Shown here one piece after another: positions 1-12,400 of a DNA stretch of 64,000 nucleotides. Below the pieces are notes generated by a model. That model ran no database searches. It worked only from the letters and a program-made list of their open reading frames with translations, and was not told where the DNA came from. Numbering within the stretch: position 1 is the stretch's first letter; each line of letters starts with the position of its first letter. This stretch comes from Eucalyptus grandis (taxonomy: Eukaryota; Streptophyta; Magnoliopsida; Myrtales; Myrtaceae). The position numbers were made by a program, and so were the translations under genes. The stretch is from contig NC_052615.1 of assembly GCF_016545825.1 (NCBI RefSeq), positions 37,845,516 to 37,909,515 of the forward strand, given 5' to 3'.

Positions 1-720
1 ATTAGGGTTGTGATCGGTAGGGGTGCGTTACTTTTTCAAAAATTATGAGAGTCGCTTTAGTAAACTCAAGCGAAATAAGATGACATGGCTTAATCTGAAC
101 CGTTGAATCAGTAGTGACGTACATGTCTAACTATCTAGAAGGCACAAATTTAAGATATGATTTCATCTCCTGAAATTTAAAGTATCTCTATCTCATAAGC
201 CCGTACTACATCGATGGCCAGTACCCACGAGCAAGCATTTTGGGAATCGATTACAATGGATGACAACATTTTCCAGCTGTTGTTTATGGATGTCCGCAGC
301 GATGCAAAGGAGCAAAGCAAATCTTCCTACCTTATCCCATCAAGTGAAGCTCAATCGACAAAGAAAGGAACAAAGTAGGAAAAGCATCTAAGACCTTACC
401 GATAAGGATGCATCCCAGCTTTAGTAAGCCTAATCAAGATCTGAAGATGTTCGTCTTGAATCACATGATATTCATGTTTTCCAAGGGATAGTGACCAAAC
501 AGGACAAGCGAATGAAGTGAGTGCTAAAAACGGAAAAAAAGGAAGGGCTGGAGCTAACAATCAAAGCAGCAAACCTCCTAAGGAGTTGGGATTCGCAATG
601 GCTCCTCGTGACCAGGACCAACCTTGCATTAAGAGATGAAAAATCTTCACCCATGTCGATTTTTCATGCATATTTTAAGAGATCGTGAATGATGTTTAGT
701 CAAATAAATTTGATATGTTA
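1..720. other. intergenic, no gene seen
   Basis: AT-rich sequence with no open frame that I can tie to a protein family. A short minus-strand stretch around 395-520 reads open in one frame and ends at a possible GT donor near 400. It is too short and unlike any family I know to call. Confidence 0.4.
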
Positions 721-1487
721 AGGGCGCGTTTGGTAACGATTATGATCTCAAAAAAAGAAAAAAAAATAATAATAATCATAAATGTTTTTTTTCTAATTCT
801 ATTCCTGAAAATAATTTCTGAGAAAAAAAAAAACGCGCTTGATAACTCGTCTAAAGTTTCTATTCTCGAGATGGAAATACATTTAGTAAGATTTTTAAAT
901 TTTTTTGTTTCTTTTAATATTTTAATACTGTTTTTTCTTTTCTCTTTTTCTCTTCTTCTTCCTCTTTCTTGGTAGTCGGTCGCCGGCCACAGCGGTAACC
1001 AATGAGGGCAAGGTCTAGCAAGCTCGCCAGAGCCTTGTTTGGCAGATCTAGGTGAGGCCACGCCTCGCCAACCCACCGGCGAGGCTCGACCTCACTCAAG
1101 CGACATGAGGTCAGCTTTGCCCTAGCCTAGCGAGGCCAAGCCTCGCCATGGCTATGACCTCACCCAGCTAAGGCGAGGCTTGTCCGTGGCTCGGCATCGC
1201 CACAGCCCGACAAGGTCACCAACTCTCGTCTAGCCGGTCGCCGGCCATGGTCGAGGCTGTCAACTAGCCAAAAGGAAGAAGAAGAGAAAAGAGAAGAGAA
1301 AAAAAAAATTACAATTGATACTAGGAATTGTTCTCGAGGAGCAAGAAGTCACTTTTTTCTACTTCTTGATTCTATTCCAAATCTATTCCCGAGAACAAAA
1401 AATTTATCAAACAGATTTCTGTTCTTTTTTTACTCCCGGGAACAAAAAAATAGAATCAGTTGTTCCAGGAGTGTTACCTAAGCGACC
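721..1487. mobile_element. TIR element with GC-rich core (family A, copy 1)
   Basis: The left end reads 'gggcgcgtttggtaac' and the right end, reverse-complemented, reads 'cggtcgcttaggtaac', giving an imperfect terminal inverted repeat. Inside are A/T-rich shoulders with 'ttctattcctgaaaataatttc'-type words on the left and related gaac/aaat words on the right. They flank a GC-rich core at about 975-1255 with repeated 'cctcgcc' and 'ggtcgccggcc'. No transposase is encoded. Similar elements lie at 12947-13928 and, more weakly, 17278-17746. It is probably a non-autonomous DNA transposon. The superfamily is not determined because I cannot fix a target-site duplication. Confidence 0.5.
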
Positions 1488-2358
1488 GGATGATTATAAC
1501 TAGGCAATTTAAATAAAGTGAGTCATATTTACACTCAATCAGGTAACTGAATAAAGTAAATACCTAACATTATTCAAGAGACTGCCTAAGGTTGCTTATT
1601 CAAGCAATTCATACTGCACATGCATACTTAACATACATACATAAATTGATGCATGATTTATGCGATTGAGTCGCATAATACCACAACTCATATCAATATC
1701 ATCATTAGAAGTAAACCCTCACACAGAATATCATCAGGTTATCTATTTAGTCTTGTCTTTGTAACGATAAAACCAAAGCATGATAAAGACACATTAATAT
1801 AGATTTAGTCAACTATCAATTTGAAATATAGAAACCCGTAAAACCTTCACAAGATCCAATGTGAAGAAAAAAGATATTGATACTTGGGTTTTATTTTATG
1901 TAATTGGTCCTCACGCATCAATTGTGAAATCAGTTTAGTCTTCCATATGCATATGAAGCCAAAAAAGAAGATTAAACTCTATGAATTTTGGATTGAATTA
2001 GTTTATACTATGGAGCGAGAGGACATAGATCATGATATCTGGACAAAATTCATCTGCAGTTTCTAACATGAGGAATCCTTCAGGCTTCACAGGAAGGAAT
2101 CTTAAAAACTTGTCAATATATATAAATAATAAGTCCTACGCTTGTGTTGTATATAACATTTTACAAAGTCAACACATACGTAATGGCAGAAACAGCCGTA
2201 CCCTTAGCCGATAAGCTAGCCTGAGTGCTTTCTCATATGGTCTCGTCTCTGCGCATTTACAACGTAACATACTCATTATAGTGCCAAAATGGAGCGATTG
2301 CTTGGTCACATCGCGAAGAGGGTCCCGGAGATTCAACAGCAGACGAGCCAAAAATTGG
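1488..2358. other. 3' flank of the RGF-like gene, no other gene
   Basis: AT-rich sequence downstream (minus strand) of the peptide gene stop. The plus-strand open frame starting at 2289 is the antisense shadow of exon 2 of the peptide gene, and I do not treat it as coding. Confidence 0.4.
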
Positions 2359-3143
2359 TCAATTGTGTGATGGAGGGTGCGTCTTCGGCGGGCTGTAATC
2401 GGAGTCTAGCCCGGGATGTTTCTCGTTCGGAATCTTCCGAGGAACGACCCATGAAACGGATACGAGAGACGACACATTCGTCAGCTTCTGAGTGGTTCTC
2501 GTCTGAACTATTGCCTTTTCAGGTTTTTTGGTCGTCAGGTTTTCCGCATTGTTGCCTTCATTATCGAAGCTGTTGTTTCTTTGCATGGACTGGAAATTTG
2601 AGGTGATGTTGACCAAATCCCGTTCTGTCTTCCAACCACTCTGCAAATATTCAGGTGTGATTTCTTAGGGTTTTCCAGAAAAACCAAAAACAACTCTTTT
2701 TTTAAGTAAGTAAAACAAGGAAAAGCTTTCATGCATGCATAAAAGCATATCAAACTCTTCAGTCAATTCATCATGTGCGAGTAAGATATATGAAACACCA
2801 AGCTAAAATCATAACTGGTGGCAAATTAAAATTTGACTGTATAAATACTAAATCGAACATTTAAAGTTTAAAGTAGCATTTCATTATGTTGTATGCAGGT
2901 CAATGCCTCTTGGTTTTCTAAACTTTCTTTTGTGGATTGGCTCAACCTTGGAAGAAATCTCAAAAACTATTAGCTTTCTTGATGACAACATCAGTAATGT
3001 TTCTCATCACTAACCTTGCTAGATGAGGTATTTCCCTTCACCGGCTTCTTGTCCATGTCCGTGAGGCGTCGGGCATCACATATATGCAAAGAAAGGCCCA
3101 TGATGATGAAGACAAGAAGGCAATATGTGATTGACATGCTCAT
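2359..3143 (-). CDS. RGF: RGF/GOLVEN/CLEL secreted peptide hormone precursor
   Basis: Two exons: 3143-3015 and 2640-2359, intron 3014-2641 (AAG|GTTAGT ... TTTGCAG|AGT, phase 0). The product is 136 aa. Residues 1-24 form a signal peptide (hydrophobic CLLVFIIMGLSLHI core). It is followed by ARRLT, which fits the RxLx site used by the S1P-type subtilase that processes GOLVEN precursors. A variable, Lys/Asn/Ser-rich spacer follows. The last 13 residues before the stop are DYSPPKTHPPSHN. This matches the RGF/GLV mature-peptide pattern: an Asp-Tyr start for tyrosine sulfation, a Pro pair that can be hydroxylated, and a terminal His-Asn. In the family the secreted peptide is sensed by RGI/RGFR receptor kinases and controls the root meristem and gravitropism. 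I chose the ATG at 3143 because it opens directly into the signal peptide. The longer open frame upstream begins at TTG. No second gene is arranged with it. Confidence 0.82.
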
Positions 3144-3479
3144 ACAAGATGAGGAGGCCAAGTTTGTGAAAAGCCCCAAGCTTATGAGCACAGGAAATAC
3201 AGATGACGAATGGAATCCCTTTTTCAAATAAAAATGAGGTAAATGGTCTTATTTGTAGTTGAAGACAGAAAACAAAGCATTAAATGCAGTCTAAGGAGAG
3301 GTGGAAGGTTTGTTCTTTTGGGCACAACATGCAGTTGGAGGGAGGTACAGAGAATAGGAGGAAGACAATGGAGATCGTGGGATGTGTCTTCCCTGAAGTC
3401 TTGACACTTCAAGCAATTGGGTCCCAGGAAAGAACCCTAAACAGAGAAAAAGAGAAGAGACTTGAGTCCTCTCTCTCAG

Positions 3480-3487
3480 ATAAATAG
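3480..3487 (-). promoter_or_regulatory. possible TATA-like box of the RGF-like gene
   Basis: The minus strand reads CTATTTAT here and is followed by a CT/GA-rich stretch of the kind found at plant 5' ends. The distance to the ATG at 3143 would give a 5' leader of roughly 300 nt. The match to TATAWAW is poor, so this is only a suggestion. Confidence 0.2.
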
Positions 3488-4208
3488 AATGTTTTAGTGC
3501 AAGAAGAAGAGATCATTTGACTCTATTAATTAAGAGCAGAGATCAGTTCAGAGTATTATTTTAAGAAAAAGTGGAACGAAAGATGGAAGGTCTATATGCT
3601 AGTGCCTGCCTATTGTTTTCTACCTTGGGTTGTCTCCTTGTCCTTATTATAGTTTAAAGAATTCTTGCAAAGAATTTTATATTATATTTTGCGTGCAATT
3701 AGACTATGTGGCAAAAAGTAGGAAGCCCTTTTAATGACAATGTTGTTAATTACTTGAAGTTCTCGGCAATGTCTTAGGGAAATGCACGTTTTACCGCACA
3801 ACTTGCACTCCGAGCAAGGACATGAATTTAGCATTTTAAAACTCCTGTTAAAAAAAAAAATAAAAAAAAAACTCTAAAAACCCTTATTAGAAAATCAGAT
3901 TTGTAAAAACCGACTACAATCATAATATGCACAGTTAGCATTGTAAAATCAAATATTTTCTTGTTAAACATGTGTAACAAACATCTAGGACACTCGTTAA
4001 CAAAACTTTTAAGAAAATATTTTTGTTGTGTGATTTTATAGGGCTGATTTAGGATTGAAAATCTATTAACAAATTTATATGGTGGTTTTGAAAAAGTCAT
4101 CCATGGGGAAGAGTGGATCAGCAAGTGTTTCTATGCGGCTCCTTTCTCCAAACATGTTTAATCCGGTCAGCCTACAAACCCAACACACCTCCCTCTCTCC
4201 CTCCCTCC

Positions 4209-4212
<4 letters not shown>

Positions 4213-4250
<38 letters not shown>
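4213..4250. repeat. (CT)19 microsatellite
   Basis: Uninterrupted CT dinucleotides, preceded by an imperfect CCCT-rich stretch and followed by a short (CA)n tract. Confidence 0.95.
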
Positions 4251-4252
<2 letters not shown>

Positions 4253-5106
4253 CCATCCCCACACACACATGGATGCACAAACTGTGTTTTTGTGTAAAAC
4301 TTATATGAATCGTATACACGCGGTGACTGGTGGGTGCAATTAATGCACAGTAACAAGAAGGCCACAAGAGAGGTCAAGGCCAAACAGTAAAAATTGGGAG
4401 GACAAACAGGTTGGAAGTTTACCCTTAAAGATCATGTGAGCGGTGCGTGCTCGCTGGAATAGATTGACGGTGCTAACTAGTATAGCAAAATAAAAGTTCG
4501 AAAGGATAAAATGCTTCTTCTGTAAAAAATGCGGAGTTACAATGTGCATGAACTCCAGAGTAGGCGGAGCAAAAACGAAAATTTTCCCCTAATGTGGCTG
4601 GCAAAAACATGATCTCATTTCAACAAAATAACCTCATGAATTATGTACTTACATATTCTAGAATAGTCTAAATTTTTAAAGGGATGAAAAACCGCTGACC
4701 GTTTCGATGTTAGGGAAAGAATAAGAGGGGGGGAGGCGTCCTGTTAAAGCGAAATCGGACAGATCGGAGGGCGAATAAAGAGGTGAATCGCATTGGTAAA
4801 GTCCAGGAACACGCCTTGAATTCCCCCCAAACACCAAACCCTTTGTTTATTCTTCTGTTCTCGCATCCCCAATAGTTTATGTCCTGGGGATTTGTAAGTT
4901 TTGTAATGGTGTAGTCCTATTTTTGTCTTTTGATGGCTTCACCAGGACCACTCCCAGCCTCTAGATTGGTTTAATATTACACCCTCATGAGTGCTGATTG
5001 ATCTATAATATTGAATGCAATTTTTTTATTTATTTTTTGGTTAGGAAATCAATCTTTTAAGGTTAGACAACAAGATTGCAAGATAAAGAATTCACACTAA
5101 TACTAG

Positions 5107-5340
5107 GGAACTATTTGTTTCGCAAAAAATGAATGTTTTGAAAAGTATCTTTCAAAAAGTGATTGCTTGATATAATTATTAATAAAAAAATGTTTTCATC
5201 ATCAATAACAATTTATCTAAATATTTTCATGGATTATAAAAGTATTTTTCTATTCATTCATTTCTATAAATGATATTAATGATCATTTTTAGGAAAATAT
5301 TTTTTAAATCATTTATTTTTCATGAAATAAGGGGGACCTT
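5107..5340. repeat. MITE-like segment related to 16735-16985
   Basis: It begins with 'aactatttgtttcgcaaaa' and ends with an inverted version (tttttcatgaaataagg). AT-rich 'aaaatgttttcatc' type words lie between. The same order of words occurs at 16735-16985, suggesting two members of one short inverted-repeat family. Confidence 0.35.
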
Positions 5341-6107
5341 TGATCTTGGAGAGTTTTCTTTCCAATGTATGCAGATTTATTATCCAATCTCGCATTAGGA
5401 AAAAAAAAAAAAAACCACTTCCCAGTTTTGCCCAAACATTGAAATAAATGGCTTCCTCAGCTTAACTACAATGATCTTTATCTATATGTGCATTGTGGTT
5501 GCAAGGTTAGTTAATGAATCGATGTGAATGAAATCCTAAACTTCTAAGGCAATGACGTGGGTTCAATTTTTCCTACTCCATATATTCTATACTCTCTATA
5601 AATAGAAGAGAAATGTATATTCTAATATATTTTCGAATTATTCTTTTTTTGGTCAGTTAATTAATTTTATTCTAGTACTTCAGAAGAAGGTTCTTGGTAT
5701 GATGACCCTTATTTCGGGGAGAACATCGGTTATATCCTCATCGCGATTGGGTGATATTACGCTTTTGTGCGCCCACCGACAAGGAGTCTTTTGACCCTAC
5801 AGCTGTGTCTCCATCAAATGACCACTTTCTTCGCACTTTTTTCTTACGTTCCTACTCTTCTGAACTTACTCCTCCATGCCTGACATTCTTCGGCCAAACT
5901 TTTTGTAAAAGCAATTCGACAATATTTCAACTCCACGTTTCCCACCTCAACCGGATCTTGACGATTTCCTTTCAGTTTTAAACTATTAAATAAAAGAAAG
6001 ACCACATATACGTCGAGTTTATTAATATTCACAGACAAGTTCTTTAACATACTTTAACAGCCTCTCTTGCTTGCCAACCAAATTGAGTACTACACGTGAA
6101 ATCGAGA

Positions 6108-6593
6108 AAGTTGTCCAAAAAATTCTAAAGATAGCGCATTTTTGTTAATTTAATTCTAAAACTTTCAACATTTTATTAATTTTATTAATTGAGTCTATTT
6201 GATTAATTTTGGTCGAATTTGCTGACGTAGACACCAATCGTCCTATATGACATGACTAACGCTAATGTGGACAAAATTTATTTATTTATTAATTTTTTTC
6301 TAAATTTTTTATGTTTTTAATTTATTTTTTCTTTTCTTCTTTTTTTTCCTTTTCTTCCTTTGGCCGGTCGCTAGAGGCTAGGCGACCTGCCAAAGGAAAA
6401 AAAAAAAAGGGAAAAAATAAAAAATATTTAATTAATTAAAGTATTTAAAAAATAAATAAAAGTTATCCATGTCAGTACTGGCCATGTCACAAAGGATGGT
6501 CGGTGTCTTCCAGTCAAAATTCGTCGGATGGACTCAATTAGCAAAAAGTGAAAAAGTTTAAGACTCAATTGATAAAATTGAAAGGTTTAGAAC
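6108..6593. repeat. dispersed repeat, family B, copy 1
   Basis: It starts 'ttgtccaaaaaattctaaa', carries 'gctgacgtagacaccaatcg' and a 'ggccggtcgc' core, and closes with 'caattagcaaaaagtg' and 'tttagaactgaattg'. The same ordered words recur at 26697-27320 and, truncated, near 40480, 42840 and 47811. No coding capacity. It may be a non-autonomous TIR element. Confidence 0.45.
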
Positions 6594-7376
6594 TGAATTG
6601 ACGGGCTAATTCCATAATAAAAAAAACATCAACTTTAGGTCGATGGACAAATCGGCAAAAAAATTTTTTTGTCTCATGAAAAAGCACAAACTTTAGGTCG
6701 AGGGACAAATCTGGCCCGAACTTTTTTGTCTCGTAAAAAAGCACAAACTTTAGGTTAAGTGACAATTAGGCCCCATTTTTGTTTTGTCTCATAAAAAATA
6801 ACAAACTTTCACTCCTATCCAAAATCTAACCCTTACCATTAACTTTCTATTTGAAGTTAACCTTATTTCAAGAGAAAAGGTTCTAGCTGTGAGGTTGGTG
6901 GATCTCATCCATGGTTTCTCTTAACAGGCGGTGATCTACAGTTTCATATTACGACAAAACAATAAAGTCTAGCAAGAGAAATTCAATCGGGAGATTTTTT
7001 TTACTTGCTAGTGAAGTATAGGAGATGGCATAGTTTCACTATTATTCTTCAAGCTATGGCTCAAACAAGAAGAAAATGGATGGTGTTAGCCAACAAGTGC
7101 ACATGGATTAAGGACAATCAATGAATATAAGTTAAGGGTGGCGGATTTAGAATTTAAGTGAAAGTTGATGATTTTTTCCAAACAAAAAAAAATTTGGCCA
7201 AAATTGTCACTTGACCTAAAGTTTGTGCTTTTTTACGAGACAAAAAAGAGTTTAGGCCAAATTTTTCCATTGACCTAAAGTTGGTGCTTTTTTACGAGAC
7301 AAAAAAAAAGTTTGGGCTAGATTTGTCCATCGGCCTAAAGTTTGTGCTTTTTTTTGGAATTAACCCCTGAATTGAC
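6594..7376. mobile_element. foldback element: inverted repeats built from tandem units
   Basis: The left arm (6594-6778) and right arm (7191-7376) are inverted copies of each other. Each arm holds three tandem units of about 60 bp based on 'caaactttaggtcgagggac' plus 'ttttgtctcgtaaaaaagc'. The outer edges also pair ('tgaattgacgggctaattcc' against 'ggaattaacccctgaattga' inverted). The arms are separated by about 410 bp of unrelated sequence without a gene. Transcription through it would give a long hairpin. It is either a foldback transposon or an inverted duplication. I see no clear target duplication. Confidence 0.6.
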
Positions 7377-8865
7377 AAAACTACAATAGGTTTAGGAATT
7401 TTGGGACTATTTTCCCTATGAAATCCACTAATTGAGAACCTCATAGGCAAATTGAATCTAGAACAAAACCTTACTTTGTTATCACGTTGGAAGAGAATTC
7501 TATTATTCTCTCATAAAATGATTTTTTTCTCTATACAGAATGGTTAGTAAGTATCAAAATTTGTCAGTAATATTTTTAACCAATAATTTAATTTCCTCAT
7601 AACTTGTTAGTTACTTACTTAGACTTTTATGAAAGTACTAACTCGTCTTGATAGTTTACAAAATATTAACTTTTCTTATCTTTTATTAAATTTATTTGTC
7701 TTTTTCACACAGTGTTTTAAATTTACCAACTTAATTTACTCATAATTATGTGAGTGAATTACCAATTATTTTCTTATTACATTATTGACTAAAATTTTAT
7801 TACCAACTCTCATTTGAGCTTCTTAGAATTTTTGTTTTTCTTAATTTATCAGCTTTTGTCATGGTTTGCTGACTTTTAATTGTCTCTCTTACAAACACAT
7901 TATATTTATCAACTCGTATATGAACTTACCAACTTTTGTTTGTGTAACTTTACCAATTTTTCTTCTTTTAAGTTGCTAATTGCCATATATCTTTTGAGTT
8001 GCTTTTTAATTTGGTTTTTGTTTTTAAGTTTACCAATGAGTTACTAACTTTTATTTGTCTTATTGACACCGACTCTTTTAAGCAATTGGCATCTTCTATT
8101 GGAATGGTTACCAACTTTCATCCAGTTAGGATATCAACACTTTTGCATTACCAACTCTTTGTAGATTTAATTATTGACAATCTATACTTTGTCAGTCAAG
8201 CCGATACGATGTCCTTAACATAATCTAGAATTAGGCACAAGGGTTCTCTGCTAAGATAAAAATCCTTCTCATATAATCATTATACCTCCAATTCCAAAAT
8301 GCCAACAAGCAACAACAAAAATAAGTGACCAATTATCTTGAACCCTAGTTGATGAATTAGATAGGTTTGTCGTCAACCACGGTTGAAAATCTTGGGTAAA
8401 GAACTCACCTTGAAAACTTGTAGGTAGAATCTTTTACCAAATTACCTTTGCGTACTTATAATTTATCAACTCTTATTTGAGTTGCTTATTACCAACATCT
8501 AATTATTTTTTTCTGATTTACTAATTTTCCACTATGTGACCACTTTTATTTTTCTTACTTGCCAACTTTTTATATTTATCAATAATTTTTTAAAAGTTAT
8601 TCTTTTGGATAGTGTCAATTACTATGAAGAGAAGATCATCAATGTTCAAGTAAGCATTATTTAAGCTCGTGCTGTCAAATTGATTATAGCTTTGCAACTG
8701 AAAAATTACGAGCTTTGGGAAAACTTTTCTTGATTATTCATTTACCTCTTGTACTCAAAATCGCCATTCAGTTGAGTTCTATTTTAAATTGTAAATCAGG
8801 AAGTATTTAAAAAAAAAAAACATAATTGGTAACGTTACACGAGAGAGATATTGAGGTATATCGGC

Positions 8866-8945
8866 ATTCTAGTATAGTGGATATGCTGTAGCCCTAAAAA
8901 GTCGGCGATCATGATCTATTTGGTTTCTTACTGAGTTCGACCTTT
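8866..8945 (+). repeat. tRNA-derived SINE relic or tRNA pseudogene
   Basis: A tRNA-like A box (tagtatagtgg, 8870-8880) is followed about 53 bp later by a B box (gagttcgacc, 8933-8942), the spacing of a tRNA promoter. The arms do not pair well enough for a working tRNA, and no poly(A) tail or target duplication is clear. Confidence 0.3.
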
Positions 8946-9469
8946 GGTGCAAAGTTGTTAGTGCTGGAAGAGAGGAATAGTGTCATTTCTTAATTTTTAA
9001 TTTATTCAACGTAATCCTGAATTTTGGTCAATACTCAATACAAGTCCTAAACTTTAAATATTTTATTGTGATCTAGAATGATTTAAATATTTACCAATAG
9101 TTTAAAGATCACGTTGAACAATGTAAAAATTTACTGATGGCATTGCACATTCAACCTAAGTACATTAAAAGTTTAGAGACAATAATATGTGTTGAAATAA
9201 AATTAATGGATCATTTGTGTTCTCTTTGAGTTATGAACTGATCTGAGTAAGGACTTTTGGCCTGAATGACGTGACATAATTCAGATGATGCATGCACCGG
9301 TAACGTAACCAACCAAAGACTACTCGTCACGTGCGCTTGTATCACGACTCATCGTGCAATTCTCATGCGATGTCTCACGAGCACCTCTCTCCCTTCGCTG
9401 TTTCGAAACGCGGGGGACAACGAGGATCGCACAAGGCAAGACCGACAGCACCGGCCCCACGCGATCGCA

Positions 9470-9477
9470 CACGTGGC
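9470..9477. promoter_or_regulatory. G-box/ABRE (CACGTGGC)
   Basis: A perfect CACGTGGC within a GC-rich island at 9330-9690. This is the ABA-response/bZIP core in plants. No gene start can be tied to it, so function is unproven. Confidence 0.25.
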
Positions 9478-12400
9478 GACATCCATGTGACCAAATCCCG
9501 CCTGCCGCGGCGGCCTTGGCCTCACTTCACCGCCGCCGAAATCTCATCCCCGTCGTCTCTCTCTTGGAATCGAGGCAGTCTCGGGGGTGTCCCATCTCGT
9601 TATGCACCCGACGTAATGCTGATAAGACGTCCCAAAACCTAATCTCTGCATTCCTTGCTCGCGAGGATTCCGTCAACTTACGGTAGCTCTCGACCTGTTT
9701 GAATTTTCAGCTTCGAAAGGTGACTTAGCACATGGTGCAAACGTTCTCTCCTCCAAATATACAGGCTCCCAATTTCTTGATGCTGATATTAATATGTCTG
9801 ATTTCCACACATGGCCTGATGTAAAGGATGAGAGACTTCAGTAAACAAGATCTCATCCGTATGCATCATGCATGATTCTACTAATTACTTCTCTCTTCGA
9901 AGCAAAATAATTAGCGAAGCTTCCCTATTTTGAGTAAGGCAAATGGGAGCAACTTCAGTGAAAACCGCATCAATAGCAAAACCATTCAGATGATGTCTTG
10001 CTTTTGTAGGTCTTGGATGTGTGACCTGCTTCCAAGAGGTCTTTCTAATCTCGGGCAATTACAATTAATTATTCGTATATGTTTTCTTAGACAAGTGTCA
10101 TGGTCTAGGCCGATTAGCCTCATTATGACCAACCATACCACAACTCCCTTTTACTAGAGCATCATAGGATATGTGTCACAGTCACAAAGTTCCCACAACC
10201 AAGATACCATGCATGATCAATGAAAACCTCGCAAGATTGCCAAAGATTTTCCCAAGAGCTTTCGGAACATTTCCAAGGATGGCCGAGACGGTAATTATGC
10301 CAAGGATCTAGAACTCTCTCAGCATAAATGTCAAAAGTTCGGTAGGTTAGAAAGCATAATCTCATCCGCCGAATCGAAAAACGATTAATGGTCGTAATCT
10401 GAGAGCCTCAAGTATAAAAAAAGATGCCCAATCAAAGTTCATTTCTCTTGTTCAAAGCTTCTCACCCTAGAAGCTTTCTCTCTCTAAAGATACAGGTGAG
10501 CGAGCGAGCGATTGGTCTGAAGAAAGACTTAGCTTAGGTGTACCAACAATCCCAAACAATCCAAGGGAGCCTAAGTCACCACACGATCTCAATCCCGAAC
10601 GATCGGCCTGTCACACATGCATCTTGGTTCGACATAATTATTGGTTTTGGCCTGTTAGAGCCTTCATCATGTGAGAGCCATTAGTTTCCAACCAATTTGT
10701 ATTCATTTGGCCAACCCCATTTTCGGAGATCTTCCACGTGAAATTCCTTTCATTAGTAGGTTCCTAGCATAAAATTCTTTGATACCAGTCCCCAATTTCA
10801 GGGGTATTTTCACATACCCTTATGCTTCTCTCAATATTATGAAGCTTAATTCCATGCCGTAATGGAATGGGGAAAAGTCGAACCATGACATTTTCCCCAA
10901 ATTATATTTTCGCAATGCCCTTTTTATGGCTATTTTGTCGCTCTGTTGCATTCCCCTAACCATCACCGCTTCTTTAGAGATTTTACACGAATGGCAAATA
11001 CTAGCCTAATAGAATGTCACTTTTTATTGCTTTCTCGTGTACTGCACCATCACTGCCTCTCCCTTAGCTTTATGTGAATCGCATACGCTTGCCTAACACG
11101 AGCACATTTTCCGTGTTTCCTACTAGTCATGCTCAAATCCTATTGAAGAACTTGACCTCTATTGGAACAAGGTAACGAATGGCAATTACACATGTAATTC
11201 ACAACCCTGCTATGATATCATTTGCCATGATCTAGGCTGATTGGCTTTAGTCATGGGATCTTTGGTGCCTGCAAGACGATTAACTGGGCAAGCCTTCCAT
11301 TCTACATATTGTTTCCATGACATGTATAATGGAATGCCTCGTTTTGACTGACATGTAAGTCGCGAAAATAACATTCCAAGATCTTCATTGTTAGAATTCA
11401 AAACACAGTAATGGAGAAAAAGAAATTTGCACATCTTCTTTGAAATTTTTTCTTGTTGTTGAACAATGATGATCCAAAGCTCAAGTAATTTGTTCTATTA
11501 CCCTAGGCTCAATAAGACTATCCCTCACGAGTTGCATTCAGTAACAATTCATCATGTGAGGTTATTTGTGCATTAGGATTAAAAGAGACTAGAGTACTAT
11601 TTAAAGAGTTTATGGTGACAACACTCTCATCACAAGCTAGACTTTACTCGGTCCACATCAGTCAACTCCATATTAGATTAATTAAAAATCTTTATATCTT
11701 ATATTATTAGATCAACCCCAATCTCAATTAAAACTCTTGCATGACTGTATCATGTTTCTCTTTTACATGGGGACCTTGTGTCCTAATCAAAGTACGCGTC
11801 TTGATTCAATATAACAAGAGGTTCAGCCTGTTACCATTATCAAGTAAACGGCATCAGCTTTCAACTGATTGTGCAAGGGTGAGCAACATCACCTTTCTTC
11901 CAAATGATATTAATGTTACAATACAATACTTCCCCACTCCTATCAGCCTGAACCTTGACAAATAGTCTCAGAGGAGGGTTGTCAAATTGTATGCGCAGAG
12001 AGCATCCGTTACCCTTTCTTTTTCTTTTTTTTTTCTTTTTTGGTGGAGGTCAAAACCATTGAACGTGAATGGTACAAATGAGGAAAGATGTGCATCTCTA
12101 TCGACTGGACAAGGGAGAGGCAGTGATGATGTGGTGCGCGGGGAAGCGACGGCACTTGGTCACTTCACTTTCTTTCGATTCACACGCATACCCCTTTCAT
12201 TAGTTTCCATATTAAAAGGCATCACACCTCTGGCCAAAAGAGAATACCAAAATCATCCGGAGCCAATACTGCAGAAAAGAGGGCGAAAGGAACAGCTTAA
12301 AGAGAAGGCAAGGCACCCATCAGACAGCTACCGGCTCCTGCATTTGGTCAATTTGGAATGCCCCGTTTGCCTAAAAGCCTGTACAAGAACCGACCCCTTT

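Larger units (their letters stand above)
3490..6107. other. intergenic, repeats only
   Basis: No gene recognised. The stretch contains a (CT)n tract, a MITE-like segment near 5107-5340, poly(A) and poly(T) runs, and several small open frames in all phases with no family resemblance. Confidence 0.4.

Noticed and set aside
395..520. Minus-strand open stretch ending at a possible donor
   Set aside because: Too short, and no family resemblance that I can defend.
2289..2606. Plus-strand 105-codon frame with a TATA-like stretch upstream (about 2118)
   Set aside because: It is the antisense of exon 2 of the RGF-like gene. The minus strand has a signal peptide, splice sites and the family motif; this one has none.
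5751..5981. 76-codon plus-strand frame
   Set aside because: No motif, no context, and another frame is open on the opposite strand.
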